NCBI GenBank assembly: GCA_964292495.1
Contig: CAXYVX010000013.1
Span: 1 to 19,576, forward strand
Source: CAXYVX01 sp964292495
GTDB lineage: Bacteria; Patescibacteriota; Saccharimonadia; Saccharimonadales; Saccharimonadaceae
Direction: 5' to 3'
Length of the DNA: 19,576 nucleotides
Shown here: piece by piece, positions 6,343 through 14,323 of the stretch
How positions within the stretch are numbered: the stretch's first letter is position 1
Layout: every line of letters starts with the position of its first letter
The notes under the pieces: generated by a model
What the model saw: the letters and a program-made list of their open reading frames with translations, nothing else
The model's database searches: none
What the model was told of the DNA's origin: nothing
Position numbers and translations under genes: made by a program

Positions 6343-8691
6343 ATGAAATTAAATGGATTGTCAGAAGCTGAAGTTCGCGAAAAAACTGAGCGAGGGGAAG
6401 TTAACGACGTTCCTGACGACAAATCGCGCAAGTATTCTGAGATTTTCGCGGAGAATATTTTTACGCCTTTTAACGCGTTGCTCACGGTTTTGATGTTGTC
6501 GGTTTTTGCGGTCGGTGGCGGCGTTGTAAATGTTTTGTTTTTTGGGATTTTGATCGCGAATATGGCGATCGGAATTTTTCAGGAAATTCGCGCGAAGCTC
6601 ACGCTTGATAAAGTTGCGATTTTGTCGGCACCAAAAGCAAAAGTCTTGCGTGATGGGAAAATTCGCGAAATCCCTATCCGCGAAATTGTGCTTGGTGAGA
6701 ATATTATTTTGGGACTTGGAGATCAAATTGTGGCGGATGGGTCGGTTTTGCGATCGGAAGATTTGGAGATTGACGAAAGTCTTTTGACCGGAGAAAGCGA
6801 TCCGATTTTGAAAAAAGCGGGCGAAAAAGTTTTGAGTGGATCAATTGTTGTGGCGGGAAGTGGCGTGATGGCTGCGGAGAAAATTGGTGCGGATTCATAT
6901 TCCGCGAAATTGGTCAAAGAAGCGAAGAAATTCAGTGGCGAAAGCTCGGAAGTCCAGCGCTCGATCAACCGTTTGTTGAAATGGATTTCGTGGAGTTTGA
7001 TCATTATTGTTCCGATTCTTTTGATTGGGCAGCTGCGAATTCGCGGCGATTGGCACATGTCCGCGCTGCGCTCAATTGCGGCGATTGTGGGGATGATTCC
7101 GAACGGTTTGGTTATGCTCGCGAGCGTTGCATTCATGCTGGCTGCGGTGAAACTCGCGAAAAAAAGCGTTCTGGTTCAGCGCATGCCGGCCGTTGAAACT
7201 TTGGCGCGCGTGGATACGCTTTTGCTTGATAAAACTGGGACTTTAACAGAAGGAAATATTCGGCTTGAAGCGACAATTTTGGAAAATCAGGAGCAAAAAG
7301 ATCAGATTCAAACTGCGCTTGCAACCATTGCTTCGCGAAATACTGCGCCGACAAACTTGGCGATCGCTGAGCAGTTGCGCGGAATTGCGCCGGCGGATTT
7401 TACGCGGGAAATTGCTTTTAGTTCGGCGAGAAAATTCAGCGCGATTGAAATCGGAAAGTTCAATTACGTTTTTGGTGCTCCGGAAATTTTGCTCGCGGAC
7501 AAAAAATTCGTGAAAAATCTAAAAGAAATTCAGAAGATTGCGGCGAGCGGGAAAAGAGTTCTTGTTTTATGTGAAAACAGCGATGTATTTTCGGAGAAAA
7601 GCGGAGATTTTGAGCAGGTGTTTAAGAAAAATACGCCGGTTGCTACCGTGATTCTCAGTGAAAAAATTCGCGAAAACGCGGCGGAAACACTGGGATATTT
7701 CAGGGATCAGGGCGTGGATATTAAAGTGATTTCTGGCGATTCGCCGGCGACCGTCGCTGCGATTGCGCGGTCTGTTCAGATGGAAAATGTTAGGGAATTT
7801 GACGCGAGAAATTTGCCGAAAACGCAGAATAAAAAATTCGCGGAAATTGTGGAAGCGCACAATGTTTTTGGCCGCGTGAAGCCGGAGCAAAAGCGCCAAA
7901 TCGCAGAATTTTTGCAGTCGCAAAAGCACGTTGTGGCGATGACAGGCGATGGTGTTAATGATGCTTTGGCGCTCAAAAAAGCGGATCTTGGGATCGCGAT
8001 GGAGAGCGGAAGTTCGGCTACAAAATCTGTCGCCGAGATCGTGCTTTTGGATAACGATTTCGCGCATTTGCCGGAAGTTCTCGCGGAAGGTAGGCGTGTG
8101 ATCGCGAATGTTGAGCGTGTGGCGAATCTGTTTATTGTCAAAAATGTTTTTATCGCGGCGCTCGCGATCATGACGACTGTGATCGGTTTGCGCTATCCGT
8201 ATCTGCCGATTCAAATGAGTTTGATTGACTTTTTCGCGATTGGTTTTCCGGCGTTTTTCCTAGCTCTTGCTCCAAATAAACAACTTTATAAACCAGGATT
8301 TTTGGCTCGCGTTCTGAAATTTGTGATCCCGGTTGGCGTGGTTGTCGCGGTCATTATGCTTGTTGATTATTACTTGATTTACAGAAAAGGGATGTCGATT
8401 GAGGTGGTTGGAACGTCTGTTTCAATTGTCACAATGGTCGCATTTTTGTCGGTTCTGACCATGCTTGCACGGCCGTTTAACCTTTGGAAAGTTCTATTGG
8501 TTTTGTTTAGTGCGACGGGATTTTTTGTGGTCATTGCGACGCCGCTGCGGCAAATATTTAAATATGAGTTTGACCAAAGAATGATTTTCGCGACAGTTTT
8601 CATGAGCCTGATAACCATCGCGGCGATAATATTGATCAGCCAGATCAACAAAAAAATAAATGCTGACAAAAGAGGTGGTATAATAAAATAG
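6343..8691 (+). CDS. P-type cation-transporting ATPase
   Basis: A 782-residue P-type ATPase that moves cations across the membrane at the cost of ATP. Seen in order: an N-terminal cytoplasmic segment, two membrane helices (about 40-80), the actuator domain with TGES (149-152), helices 3-4 with the ion-site motif IPNGL, the phosphorylated D296 in DKTGTLTEG, the nucleotide domain, the hinge GDGVND (535-540) and a C-terminal set of six helices. IPNGL replaces the PEGL of Ca2+ and Mg2+ pumps. The layout resembles the CtpE/MgtA-like branch rather than heavy-metal P1B pumps, since there is no CPC and no N-terminal metal-binding domain. The ion is therefore unknown, with Ca2+ or Mg2+ most likely. 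No Shine-Dalgarno site is present, and the message is probably leaderless. Confidence 0.93.
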   Translation: MKLNGLSEAEVREKTERGEVNDVPDDKSRKYSEIFAENIFTPFNALLTVLMLSVFAVGGGVVNVLFFGILIANMAIGIFQEIRAKLTLDKVAILSAPKAKVLRDGKIREIPIREIVLGENIILGLGDQIVADGSVLRSEDLEIDESLLTGESDPILKKAGEKVLSGSIVVAGSGVMAAEKIGADSYSAKLVKEAKKFSGESSEVQRSINRLLKWISWSLIIIVPILLIGQLRIRGDWHMSALRSIAAIVGMIPNGLVMLASVAFMLAAVKLAKKSVLVQRMPAVETLARVDTLLLDKTGTLTEGNIRLEATILENQEQKDQIQTALATIASRNTAPTNLAIAEQLRGIAPADFTREIAFSSARKFSAIEIGKFNYVFGAPEILLADKKFVKNLKEIQKIAASGKRVLVLCENSDVFSEKSGDFEQVFKKNTPVATVILSEKIRENAAETLGYFRDQGVDIKVISGDSPATVAAIARSVQMENVREFDARNLPKTQNKKFAEIVEAHNVFGRVKPEQKRQIAEFLQSQKHVVAMTGDGVNDALALKKADLGIAMESGSSATKSVAEIVLLDNDFAHLPEVLAEGRRVIANVERVANLFIVKNVFIAALAIMTTVIGLRYPYLPIQMSLIDFFAIGFPAFFLALAPNKQLYKPGFLARVLKFVIPVGVVVAVIMLVDYYLIYRKGMSIEVVGTSVSIVTMVAFLSVLTMLARPFNLWKVLLVLFSATGFFVVIATPLRQIFKYEFDQRMIFATVFMSLITIAAIILISQINKKINADKRGGIIK
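8676..8684 (+). promoter_or_regulatory. Extended -10 promoter of the Mur ligase gene
   Basis: TGGTATAAT lies inside the last codons of the ATPase gene. The distance to the ATG at 8694 gives a leader of about 0-3 bases. Confidence 0.6.
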
Positions 8692-8693
8692 TT

Positions 8694-10058
8694 ATGTTTA
8701 AAAATCACATCCGTAGAAAACTCGAACGCTATGTAAAAAAATATTTTAAGAAGCACTCACCAAAACTAATCGTGGTGGTTGGTGCTGTTGGAAAAACAAC
8801 AACAAAAACCTCTATTGCAACGGTTCTCGCGAAAAAATATCGCATTCAAATGGAGCCGGAAAATCACAATTCAGAACTTTCGGTGCCGCTCGCGATTTTG
8901 GGCGTGAAATTTCCGCCAGCGGATCAACTCAGATCAATTTCAACCTGGCGCAAAGTTTTTAAAGCTTGTCGCACGAGGATTCATTCTGAGCAGGGCGTGG
9001 ATGTGATTGTGCAGGAGCTGGGGACGGATCATCCAGGAGATCTCGCCAAATTCGCGAAATATTTGCACGCGGATATCGCCGTGATTACTTCAGTCAGCGC
9101 AGAGCATCTTGAAAACTTTACTGGCGGAATTGATGATGTTGCTCGCGAAGAATTGAGTGTCGGCGCGTTTTCGGATTTTGTTATCGTCAACCACGACGAT
9201 GTTGACCCGAAATATGCAAACTTTTTGAACAGTTCCAACGTCTCAGATTATGGTTTGAACGGAGGCGAATATCGTTTCCAGCTGGATGGCGGCAATCCTT
9301 TGAGTGGCTACAAGGCGCGATTTTTTGCACCGGAATTTGGTGGAGCTTCCGCGGAAAATGTTGATTTCAGCAAAAATATTTCAGATGTCCCGGAGATGGA
9401 AATTCATCTTGCCGGCGAACATTTGATTCGCTCGGCGGTTGCAGCGGCGGCGGTTGGCGCAAAATTAGACATGAGCGCAGAGGAAATTTCATCTACGGTC
9501 AAGGAAATCCGCCCAGTTCCAGGACGCATGAACATTTTGCGCGGGAGAAAGGGCTCTATTTTGATTGATGACACCTACAATTCTTCTACTAGTGCGGCGC
9601 TAGCGGCCATCAGCACTTTGTGTGACATCGGAGATGTTTCCACGCAGCGAATCGCGATCCTTGGCTCCATGAACGAGCTGGGAAATTTCGCGAAAACCGA
9701 ACATGAAAAAGTCGGCGCGGCTTGCTCGCCGGAATGGCTGGACGTGGTGATCACCATTGGCGACGACGCAAAAAATTATTTGGCTCCTGTGGCTGAGAAA
9801 AACGGTTGCGTGGTCAAAAGCTTTGAAAGTGCGATTGATGCGGGAACTTTTGCGGCTGGGATAATTCGCGAGAACCAAGATTCAGCGCCGGTAATTTTGA
9901 TCAAAGGCTCGCAAAACGGCGTATTTGCAGAGGAAGCGACAAAGATTTTACTGGCAACTCAGGACGACGCGAGCCAACTTGTCCGCCAGTCGCCAGAATG
10001 GATTTCGCGAAAAAACGCGTTTTTCTCTGAAATTGAAAATATTGCGCTGGACGACTAA
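8694..10058 (+). CDS. Mur ligase family protein, MurF-like, lacking domain 1
   Basis: A 454-residue ATP-dependent amide ligase of the Mur family. The P-loop GAVGKTTTK is at residues 30-38, far closer to the N-terminus than in MurF (near residue 100), so the UDP-sugar-binding domain 1 is missing. Residues 1-22 are a basic helix. The central domain shows NHNSELSVPLAIL and the ELGTDHPGDLAKF region. The C-terminal domain begins near PVPGRMNILRG and has DDTYNSS, the usual MurF pattern DDxYNxxP without the proline. It most likely adds a dipeptide or amino acid to a cell wall precursor, but with domain 1 gone the substrate is uncertain. Gene start: ATG two bases after the ATPase stop, with no Shine-Dalgarno site. 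Confidence 0.85.
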   Translation: MFKNHIRRKLERYVKKYFKKHSPKLIVVVGAVGKTTTKTSIATVLAKKYRIQMEPENHNSELSVPLAILGVKFPPADQLRSISTWRKVFKACRTRIHSEQGVDVIVQELGTDHPGDLAKFAKYLHADIAVITSVSAEHLENFTGGIDDVAREELSVGAFSDFVIVNHDDVDPKYANFLNSSNVSDYGLNGGEYRFQLDGGNPLSGYKARFFAPEFGGASAENVDFSKNISDVPEMEIHLAGEHLIRSAVAAAAVGAKLDMSAEEISSTVKEIRPVPGRMNILRGRKGSILIDDTYNSSTSAALAAISTLCDIGDVSTQRIAILGSMNELGNFAKTEHEKVGAACSPEWLDVVITIGDDAKNYLAPVAEKNGCVVKSFESAIDAGTFAAGIIRENQDSAPVILIKGSQNGVFAEEATKILLATQDDASQLVRQSPEWISRKNAFFSEIENIALDD

Positions 10059-10065
10059 AAATAGC

Positions 10066-10305
10066 ATTGACAACTGGGCATTTTCATCAGACAGTGTCTC
10101 CGGCGATCTGTTATCGGGCATGCCTGGTGGAGGAAGTTTTGACGACAACCTAATAATTTCAGCACCCGCAATTTTACCAAAAGTCCCAAATGAGGGATTT
10201 GAGATTAGCAAACCGGCGGCGTATATTGGGTTTGGCGCCGCAGCGGCCTTGTTTATCTCCGTATTGGTTTTCGCCAAGGCCACTAAACGAAAATCGCGCC
10301 ACTAG
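10066..10305 (+). pseudogene. Relic or short gene: C-terminal cell-surface anchor
   Basis: Reading continuously to a TAG at 10303-10305, this frame gives a Ser/Asp/Gly-rich stretch, then LPKVPNEGF, a 19-residue hydrophobic helix (about AAYIGFGAAAALFISVLVF) and a basic tail KATKRKSRH. This order (short motif, helix, positive tail) is that of sortase-sorted surface proteins; VPNEG would be a variant of the VPxTG/LPxTG type. The only ATG (10120) would give 61 residues and has no ribosome binding site. The frame upstream runs into the Mur ligase gene in another frame. I therefore read it as the 3' end of a lost surface protein gene; an unusual start (ATT 10066) is the alternative. Confidence 0.45.
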
Positions 10306-10332
10306 AAAAGTCCTTAAAATTCGCGAAAAAAA

Positions 10333-10341
10333 TGATATAAT
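10333..10341 (+). promoter_or_regulatory. Extended -10 promoter of leuS
   Basis: TGATATAAT (TG 10333-10334, TATAAT 10336-10341), the same as before ligA. The leader of about 50 bases holds two TTCGCGAA copies and ends in the ribosome binding site GAGAGGAG. Confidence 0.6.
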
Positions 10342-10399
10342 CTTATCAGCAATTCGCGAATTTTTGACTTTCGCGAAAAATTTTTATGAGAGGAGTGAA

Positions 10400-12823
10400 A
10401 TGAGCAGATACAATCCAGCGGATTTTGAAAAAAAGTGGCAGAAAAAATGGGCCGAGGCGCAAGTTTTTGCGGCCGAAGATTTTTCAAAAAAGAAGAAATT
10501 CACAATGTTGACCGAATTTCCGTATCCGTCTGGTGCCGGCCTGCATATGGGGCACTTGCGAGAATACACGCTGGGCGACATTCTTGCGCGCTGGCATCGC
10601 CAAAACGGCGAAAATGTGCTTTTTCCAATGGGTTTTGACGCGTTTGGTTTGCCAACAGAAAATTTCGCGATTAAAAATCACATTTCTCCTCAAAGTGCGA
10701 CCGAAACCAACACCGCTAATTTCCGCAAGCAGCTTGACATGATGGGCTATTCTTTTGATTGGAATCGCAGTTTTGCGACGAGCGATCCGGAATATTATCG
10801 CTGGACGCAGTGGATGTTTCTGCAATTTTTCAAAGCCGGCATGGCATATCGCGCAAAAACTACCGTGAATTGGTGCCCGTTTTGTAAGACTGGCGTCGCA
10901 AATGAAGAAGTTGCGAATGGTCGACATGAGCGCTGCGACACTTTGGTCGAGAAAAAAGAAATGACACAGTGGATGCTCAGAATAACAGATTACGCGGACC
11001 AGTTGATTGACGGACTGAAAGGGCTTGATTTCCCGGACAGGATCGCGAATCAGCAGATAAATTGGATTGGACGAAGCAGCGGCGCCGAAGTGGATTTTGA
11101 TCTGACGAATGGCGAAAAACTCACCGTCTTCACCACTCGCCCGGACACGATTTATGGCGCGACGTTTTTGGTGGTGGCGCCAGAGAGCGAAATCGCGAAA
11201 AGCTCTAAAAAATTCGCGAATAACTGGGAAGATATTTCGCAATATATTAAGACGGCCACTGCGAAAACCGATATTGAGCGGCAGGAAAATTCTCGCGAAA
11301 AAACCGGCGTGAAAATGGGTGGAATTTATGCAAAGAATCCATTGACGGGCGAAAATTTGCCGATTTTCGTGGCAGATTATGTTTTGGGTGGCTATGGAAC
11401 TGGCGCGATTATGGCGGTGCCAGCGCATGATGAGCGTGATTTTGCTTTCGCGAAAAAGTTTGGGTTGGAAATTAAACAGGTTGTGGGCGCGAAAAATCAG
11501 GACGATGCTGAACTTCCGTTTGTTGCAAAGAATGGGATTTTGATGAATTCGGGCGATTTGGACGGAATGGATTTTGTGGAGGCGAAAAACGCACTTTTCG
11601 CGAAAAATCTGCCGGAAATTCGTGAAAAAACGCAGTATAAATTGCGCGATTGGGTTTACAGCCGGCAGCATTACTGGGGTGAGCCAATACCGATCATTTA
11701 CTGCGATGAGCACGGAGCGGTTCCGGTGCCAGAGAAGGATTTGCCGGTGGAACTGCCAGCGGTTGAAAGCTATGAGCCAACAGATGACGGCACTTCGCCT
11801 CTGTCGCGAATCCCAGAATTTGTTAACGCGGTCTGTCCGATTTGCGGAAAACCAGCCAAACGCGAGACTGACACCATGCCGAACTGGGCGGGTTCAAACT
11901 GGTATTACCTCCGTTATTACGATGCGCACAACAATGCGGAATTTGCGTCTCGCGAAAAACTGGATTATTGGCGCGATGTGGATTTGTATTTGGGCGGCAT
12001 GGAGCACACCACGCTCCATCTGTTATATTCGCGATTTCACCACCAATTCTTGTATAATCAAGGCCTAGTTCCGACACCTGAGCCGTATCACGCGCGCCGG
12101 GGGCAGGGAATTGTTCTGGCTTCTGATGGGCGCAAAATGAGTAAATCGCTCGGAAATGTGGTTGATCCGACGGAGATTGTTGACGCTGGATATGGTGCTG
12201 ATGCCGCGCGCGTCGCGATTGCGTTCATCGCGCCGTATGAAATGACAACGCCGTGGTCTCCGGAAGGCGTGGCTGGCGCGTATCGTTTTTTGGGCAGAAT
12301 TTGGAAATTAGCAGAGGAAATCTCGGGAAATAAAGCCGAAAAAAGTGATATTGACGCGCAAAAATCTATCGCGAAAGCTGTTAAAAAAGTTGGCGACGAC
12401 CTGAAAAATATGTCGTTTAACACTTCGGTGGCAGCTTTGATGGAAACGCTCAATGTTTTGGTCAAGCTTGGCGCGGAGAAAATCGCCAAAGAAGATTTCG
12501 CGAATTATGTTGCGATTTTGAGCCCGTTTGCGCCACATATTGCGAGCGAAATTTTCGAGAAATTTGGTTTTGACACTGTTAATTTACAGACTGATAATTG
12601 GCCGAAATACGACGAAAAATTATTGGTTCAGGATTTCGCGAAAATCGCCGTTCAGGTGAATGGAAAGGTCCGGGCAGTTTTGGAAATGTCGCCAAGCGCT
12701 GACAAAAATGAGGTTGAGCAAGCTGCAAAAACCAATGAAAATGTCGCGAAATTCATTGATGGCAAAGAGATCGTGAAGATGATTTACGTTCCAGGGAAAA
12801 TCTTGAACATCGTTGCAAAATAA
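10400..12823 (+). CDS. leuS: Leucyl-tRNA synthetase
   Basis: Charges tRNA-Leu with leucine. From ATG 10400 it is 807 residues, a normal bacterial length. Class I signature HMGH (49-52) and KMSKS (579-583) are intact. A zinc module WCPFCKTG...HERC and a second pair CPICG lie before and after the CP1 editing domain, which carries TTRPDTIYGATF. The C-terminal anticodon-binding helices and a small C-terminal domain (KIAVQVNGKVRAVLEM) follow. The start was chosen because GAGAGGAG lies just upstream and the residues before it resemble no synthetase. It keeps its cysteines, unlike LigA in this window. Confidence 0.97.
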   Translation: MSRYNPADFEKKWQKKWAEAQVFAAEDFSKKKKFTMLTEFPYPSGAGLHMGHLREYTLGDILARWHRQNGENVLFPMGFDAFGLPTENFAIKNHISPQSATETNTANFRKQLDMMGYSFDWNRSFATSDPEYYRWTQWMFLQFFKAGMAYRAKTTVNWCPFCKTGVANEEVANGRHERCDTLVEKKEMTQWMLRITDYADQLIDGLKGLDFPDRIANQQINWIGRSSGAEVDFDLTNGEKLTVFTTRPDTIYGATFLVVAPESEIAKSSKKFANNWEDISQYIKTATAKTDIERQENSREKTGVKMGGIYAKNPLTGENLPIFVADYVLGGYGTGAIMAVPAHDERDFAFAKKFGLEIKQVVGAKNQDDAELPFVAKNGILMNSGDLDGMDFVEAKNALFAKNLPEIREKTQYKLRDWVYSRQHYWGEPIPIIYCDEHGAVPVPEKDLPVELPAVESYEPTDDGTSPLSRIPEFVNAVCPICGKPAKRETDTMPNWAGSNWYYLRYYDAHNNAEFASREKLDYWRDVDLYLGGMEHTTLHLLYSRFHHQFLYNQGLVPTPEPYHARRGQGIVLASDGRKMSKSLGNVVDPTEIVDAGYGADAARVAIAFIAPYEMTTPWSPEGVAGAYRFLGRIWKLAEEISGNKAEKSDIDAQKSIAKAVKKVGDDLKNMSFNTSVAALMETLNVLVKLGAEKIAKEDFANYVAILSPFAPHIASEIFEKFGFDTVNLQTDNWPKYDEKLLVQDFAKIAVQVNGKVRAVLEMSPSADKNEVEQAAKTNENVAKFIDGKEIVKMIYVPGKILNIVAK

Positions 12824-12839
12824 ATTCACTTGTAATAAA

Positions 12840-12863
12840 AATCCGCGCCGATTGGAGCGGATT
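12840..12863 (-). terminator. Terminator of the SH3-like protein gene
   Basis: AATCCGC/GCGGATT stem with a ten-base loop, followed on the minus strand by TTTTATTA. On the plus strand no T run follows, so leuS is not clearly ended by it. Confidence 0.55.
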
Positions 12864-12873
12864 CGCGAAACGT

Positions 12874-13470
12874 CTATTTGCTTTTCGGATTAAAATCAAT
12901 GTTTTGGCCGTTAATGTAAACAACTTTGCTTTTTTCAGCGCCAGTTCCGCCGAGATCTTTGCCTGGAACTTCGTACCACTTGCCGTTCACGTCGGTTTTG
13001 ACGTAGTGAATGTCTTCTTTTGGCACGTAAAGTGTGCGATTTAAGGAATCTTTAGTGTTGGTTGATCCGTCCGATGAATCCATAACCGACGGATCTGAGC
13101 GGAGATTCGCATTTTTTATGATTCCTGCGTCGCCTGGCTCGAAAGTCCAGTTGCTCTCATTGCCATCTGTGAATTTGTCGACTAAGCTCGTCTTAATGCC
13201 GTCAGCCGTGTCTTTTACGGTGTTAATTAATTTTTGACCAGCTGGGGAAGTTGTGAAAGTTGTCGCCGCGGCGATCAATGCGATTTTCGCACCAAACTTT
13301 CGTTTCCGCACTAGTTTATTGCGTTCATGCCGTCTTTTACTTTCTTGCTCTTGATAAAATTCATTAGCGAATTGCTCTCTGGCAACTTGAGCTGCATCGG
13401 CCCGCTCTATTTCAATGAGATTATTTAATTGAGGCGTTCTGTATTGCGAGGGTAATGTGTTATTTTTCAT
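12874..13470 (-). CDS. Membrane-anchored protein with bacterial SH3-like domain
   Basis: A 198-residue protein of unknown function. Residues 1-58 are polar and charged, ending in a run of basic residues (RKRK); residues about 60-76 form one short hydrophobic helix; the rest should lie outside the cytoplasm. The C-terminal half begins with NANLRSDPSV (120-129) and contains GKWYEVPG (163-170), the typical pattern of bacterial SH3 (SH3b) domains, which bind cell-wall peptides. Between them is an insert rich in Ser, Asp and Thr. The domain call rests on these two motifs only. AAAGGA precedes the ATG. Convergent with leuS. Confidence 0.8.
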   Translation of the reverse strand: MKNNTLPSQYRTPQLNNLIEIERADAAQVAREQFANEFYQEQESKRRHERNKLVRKRKFGAKIALIAAATTFTTSPAGQKLINTVKDTADGIKTSLVDKFTDGNESNWTFEPGDAGIIKNANLRSDPSVMDSSDGSTNTKDSLNRTLYVPKEDIHYVKTDVNGKWYEVPGKDLGGTGAEKSKVVYINGQNIDFNPKSK

Positions 13471-13504
13471 TTTATTATTCCTTTCTTTAAGAAATTATGT
13501 TTGT

Positions 13505-13533
13505 ATAATAGCATAAATGCAATTCAAAGTCAA
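13505..13533 (-). promoter_or_regulatory. Promoter of the SH3-like protein gene
   Basis: On the minus strand TTGACT (13533-13528), 17 bases, TATTAT (13510-13505), with TGC before the -10. Confidence 0.7.
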
Positions 13534-13552
13534 TGGTTATTTGCATAATCGC

Positions 13553-13581
13553 TTGATTTCTGCCGAAAATCTTGATAAAAT
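13553..13581 (+). promoter_or_regulatory. Promoter of rpmF
   Basis: TTGATT (13553-13558), 17 bases, TAAAAT (13576-13581) with TGA before it. Divergent from the SH3-like gene promoter. Confidence 0.7.
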
Positions 13582-13611
13582 GATGTCAAGTATTAAAGAA
13601 AGGATTAAGAA

Positions 13612-13761
13612 ATGGGAAAGCCAAAAAAACAGACTTCACCACGAAAGACCGGTTTGCGCCGCTCACACATCGTGTTGGATCTCGCTCGAAAAGTGAATAG
13701 CAAATCGCCGGTGAAGGCATTTACCACAAAAAAAGAATTTGGTAAAAAAAGCGAAAAATAA
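13612..13761 (+). CDS. rpmF: 50S ribosomal protein bL32, zinc-free form
   Basis: A 49-residue basic protein. GKPKKQTSPRKTGLRRSHI matches the start of bL32 (PKxxTS, then RRSH), the small protein of the large subunit near the peptidyl transferase region. The C-terminal half, which in many bL32 proteins carries two CxxC pairs, here has no cysteine. Ribosome binding site AAAGGA precedes the ATG by eight bases and the promoter by about 30. The gene is followed, after 85 bases, by nusB. I am fairly sure of the family from the N-terminal half; the short length is at the lower end of the usual range. Confidence 0.8.
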   Translation: MGKPKKQTSPRKTGLRRSHIVLDLARKVNSKSPVKAFTTKKEFGKKSEK

Positions 13762-13846
13762 TTCGTTTCGCGAAGCTTGTTGATCCTGCGAGTTTTGCGA
13801 AAATATTTACGGGGTCCAGAACATTTAACAGAGGAGTTTAACGAAC

Positions 13847-14323
13847 ATGGCTAGCAATCGACATTTGGGCAGGGTTATCGTCTTGCAGAGTTTGTATGAG
13901 TTTGATTTTCGCGAAAATATCGGAGACGGATCAGTTGATCTTGACGAAATTTTGAACAGAAATCTTGAACGTTATGAGAAGAAAATTGACGATAAGGATT
14001 TTGTGATATCTCTCGCGAAAAGCGTGAGCCAAAACGCCAGGCAGTTGGATGCCTTGCTTCAACCGGTCGCGCCACAGTGGCCGATCAGCCAAATCGCAAT
14101 CATGGACCGGGAGGTTTTGCGAATGGCGGCTTTTGAGCTTGGCAGCAAAACGACTCCACCAAAAGTCGTGATTAACGAAGCAGTTGAACTCGCAAAGAGT
14201 TTCGGCGCTGACAACTCCTCTCGTTTTGTTAACGGAGTGCTGGGCACGCTCTATCGACAAATGGAAGAAAGTTCTGATTCTCATAGTGAGGAAAAGACGG
14301 ATGAGCAAGAACAGCAATCTTAG
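13847..14323 (+). CDS. nusB: Transcription antitermination factor NusB
   Basis: A 158-residue, all-helical protein that binds boxA in the rRNA leader together with ribosomal protein uS10. The family pattern is clear: HLGRVIVLQSLYEFDF (6-21), ISQIAIMDREVLRMAAFEL near 81-99, then PPKVVINEAVELAKSF and RFVNGVLGTL. The C-terminal 20 residues are acidic and polar, beyond the fold. GAGGAG lies 13 bases before the ATG. The last 23 bases overlap the start of the Nudix gene, so the two are co-transcribed and probably translated together. Confidence 0.95.
   Translation: MASNRHLGRVIVLQSLYEFDFRENIGDGSVDLDEILNRNLERYEKKIDDKDFVISLAKSVSQNARQLDALLQPVAPQWPISQIAIMDREVLRMAAFELGSKTTPPKVVINEAVELAKSFGADNSSRFVNGVLGTLYRQMEESSDSHSEEKTDEQEQQS

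Noticed and set aside
5998..6371. Open frames on both strands across the ATPase leader (5998-6321 minus, 6114-6371 plus).
   Set aside because: No ribosome binding sites, composition unlike proteins, and the plus frame runs through the terminator and the ATPase start.
10190..10399. In-frame upstream extension of leuS.
   Set aside because: The residues match no synthetase, overlap the anchor relic and the promoter, and a strong ribosome binding site precedes ATG 10400.
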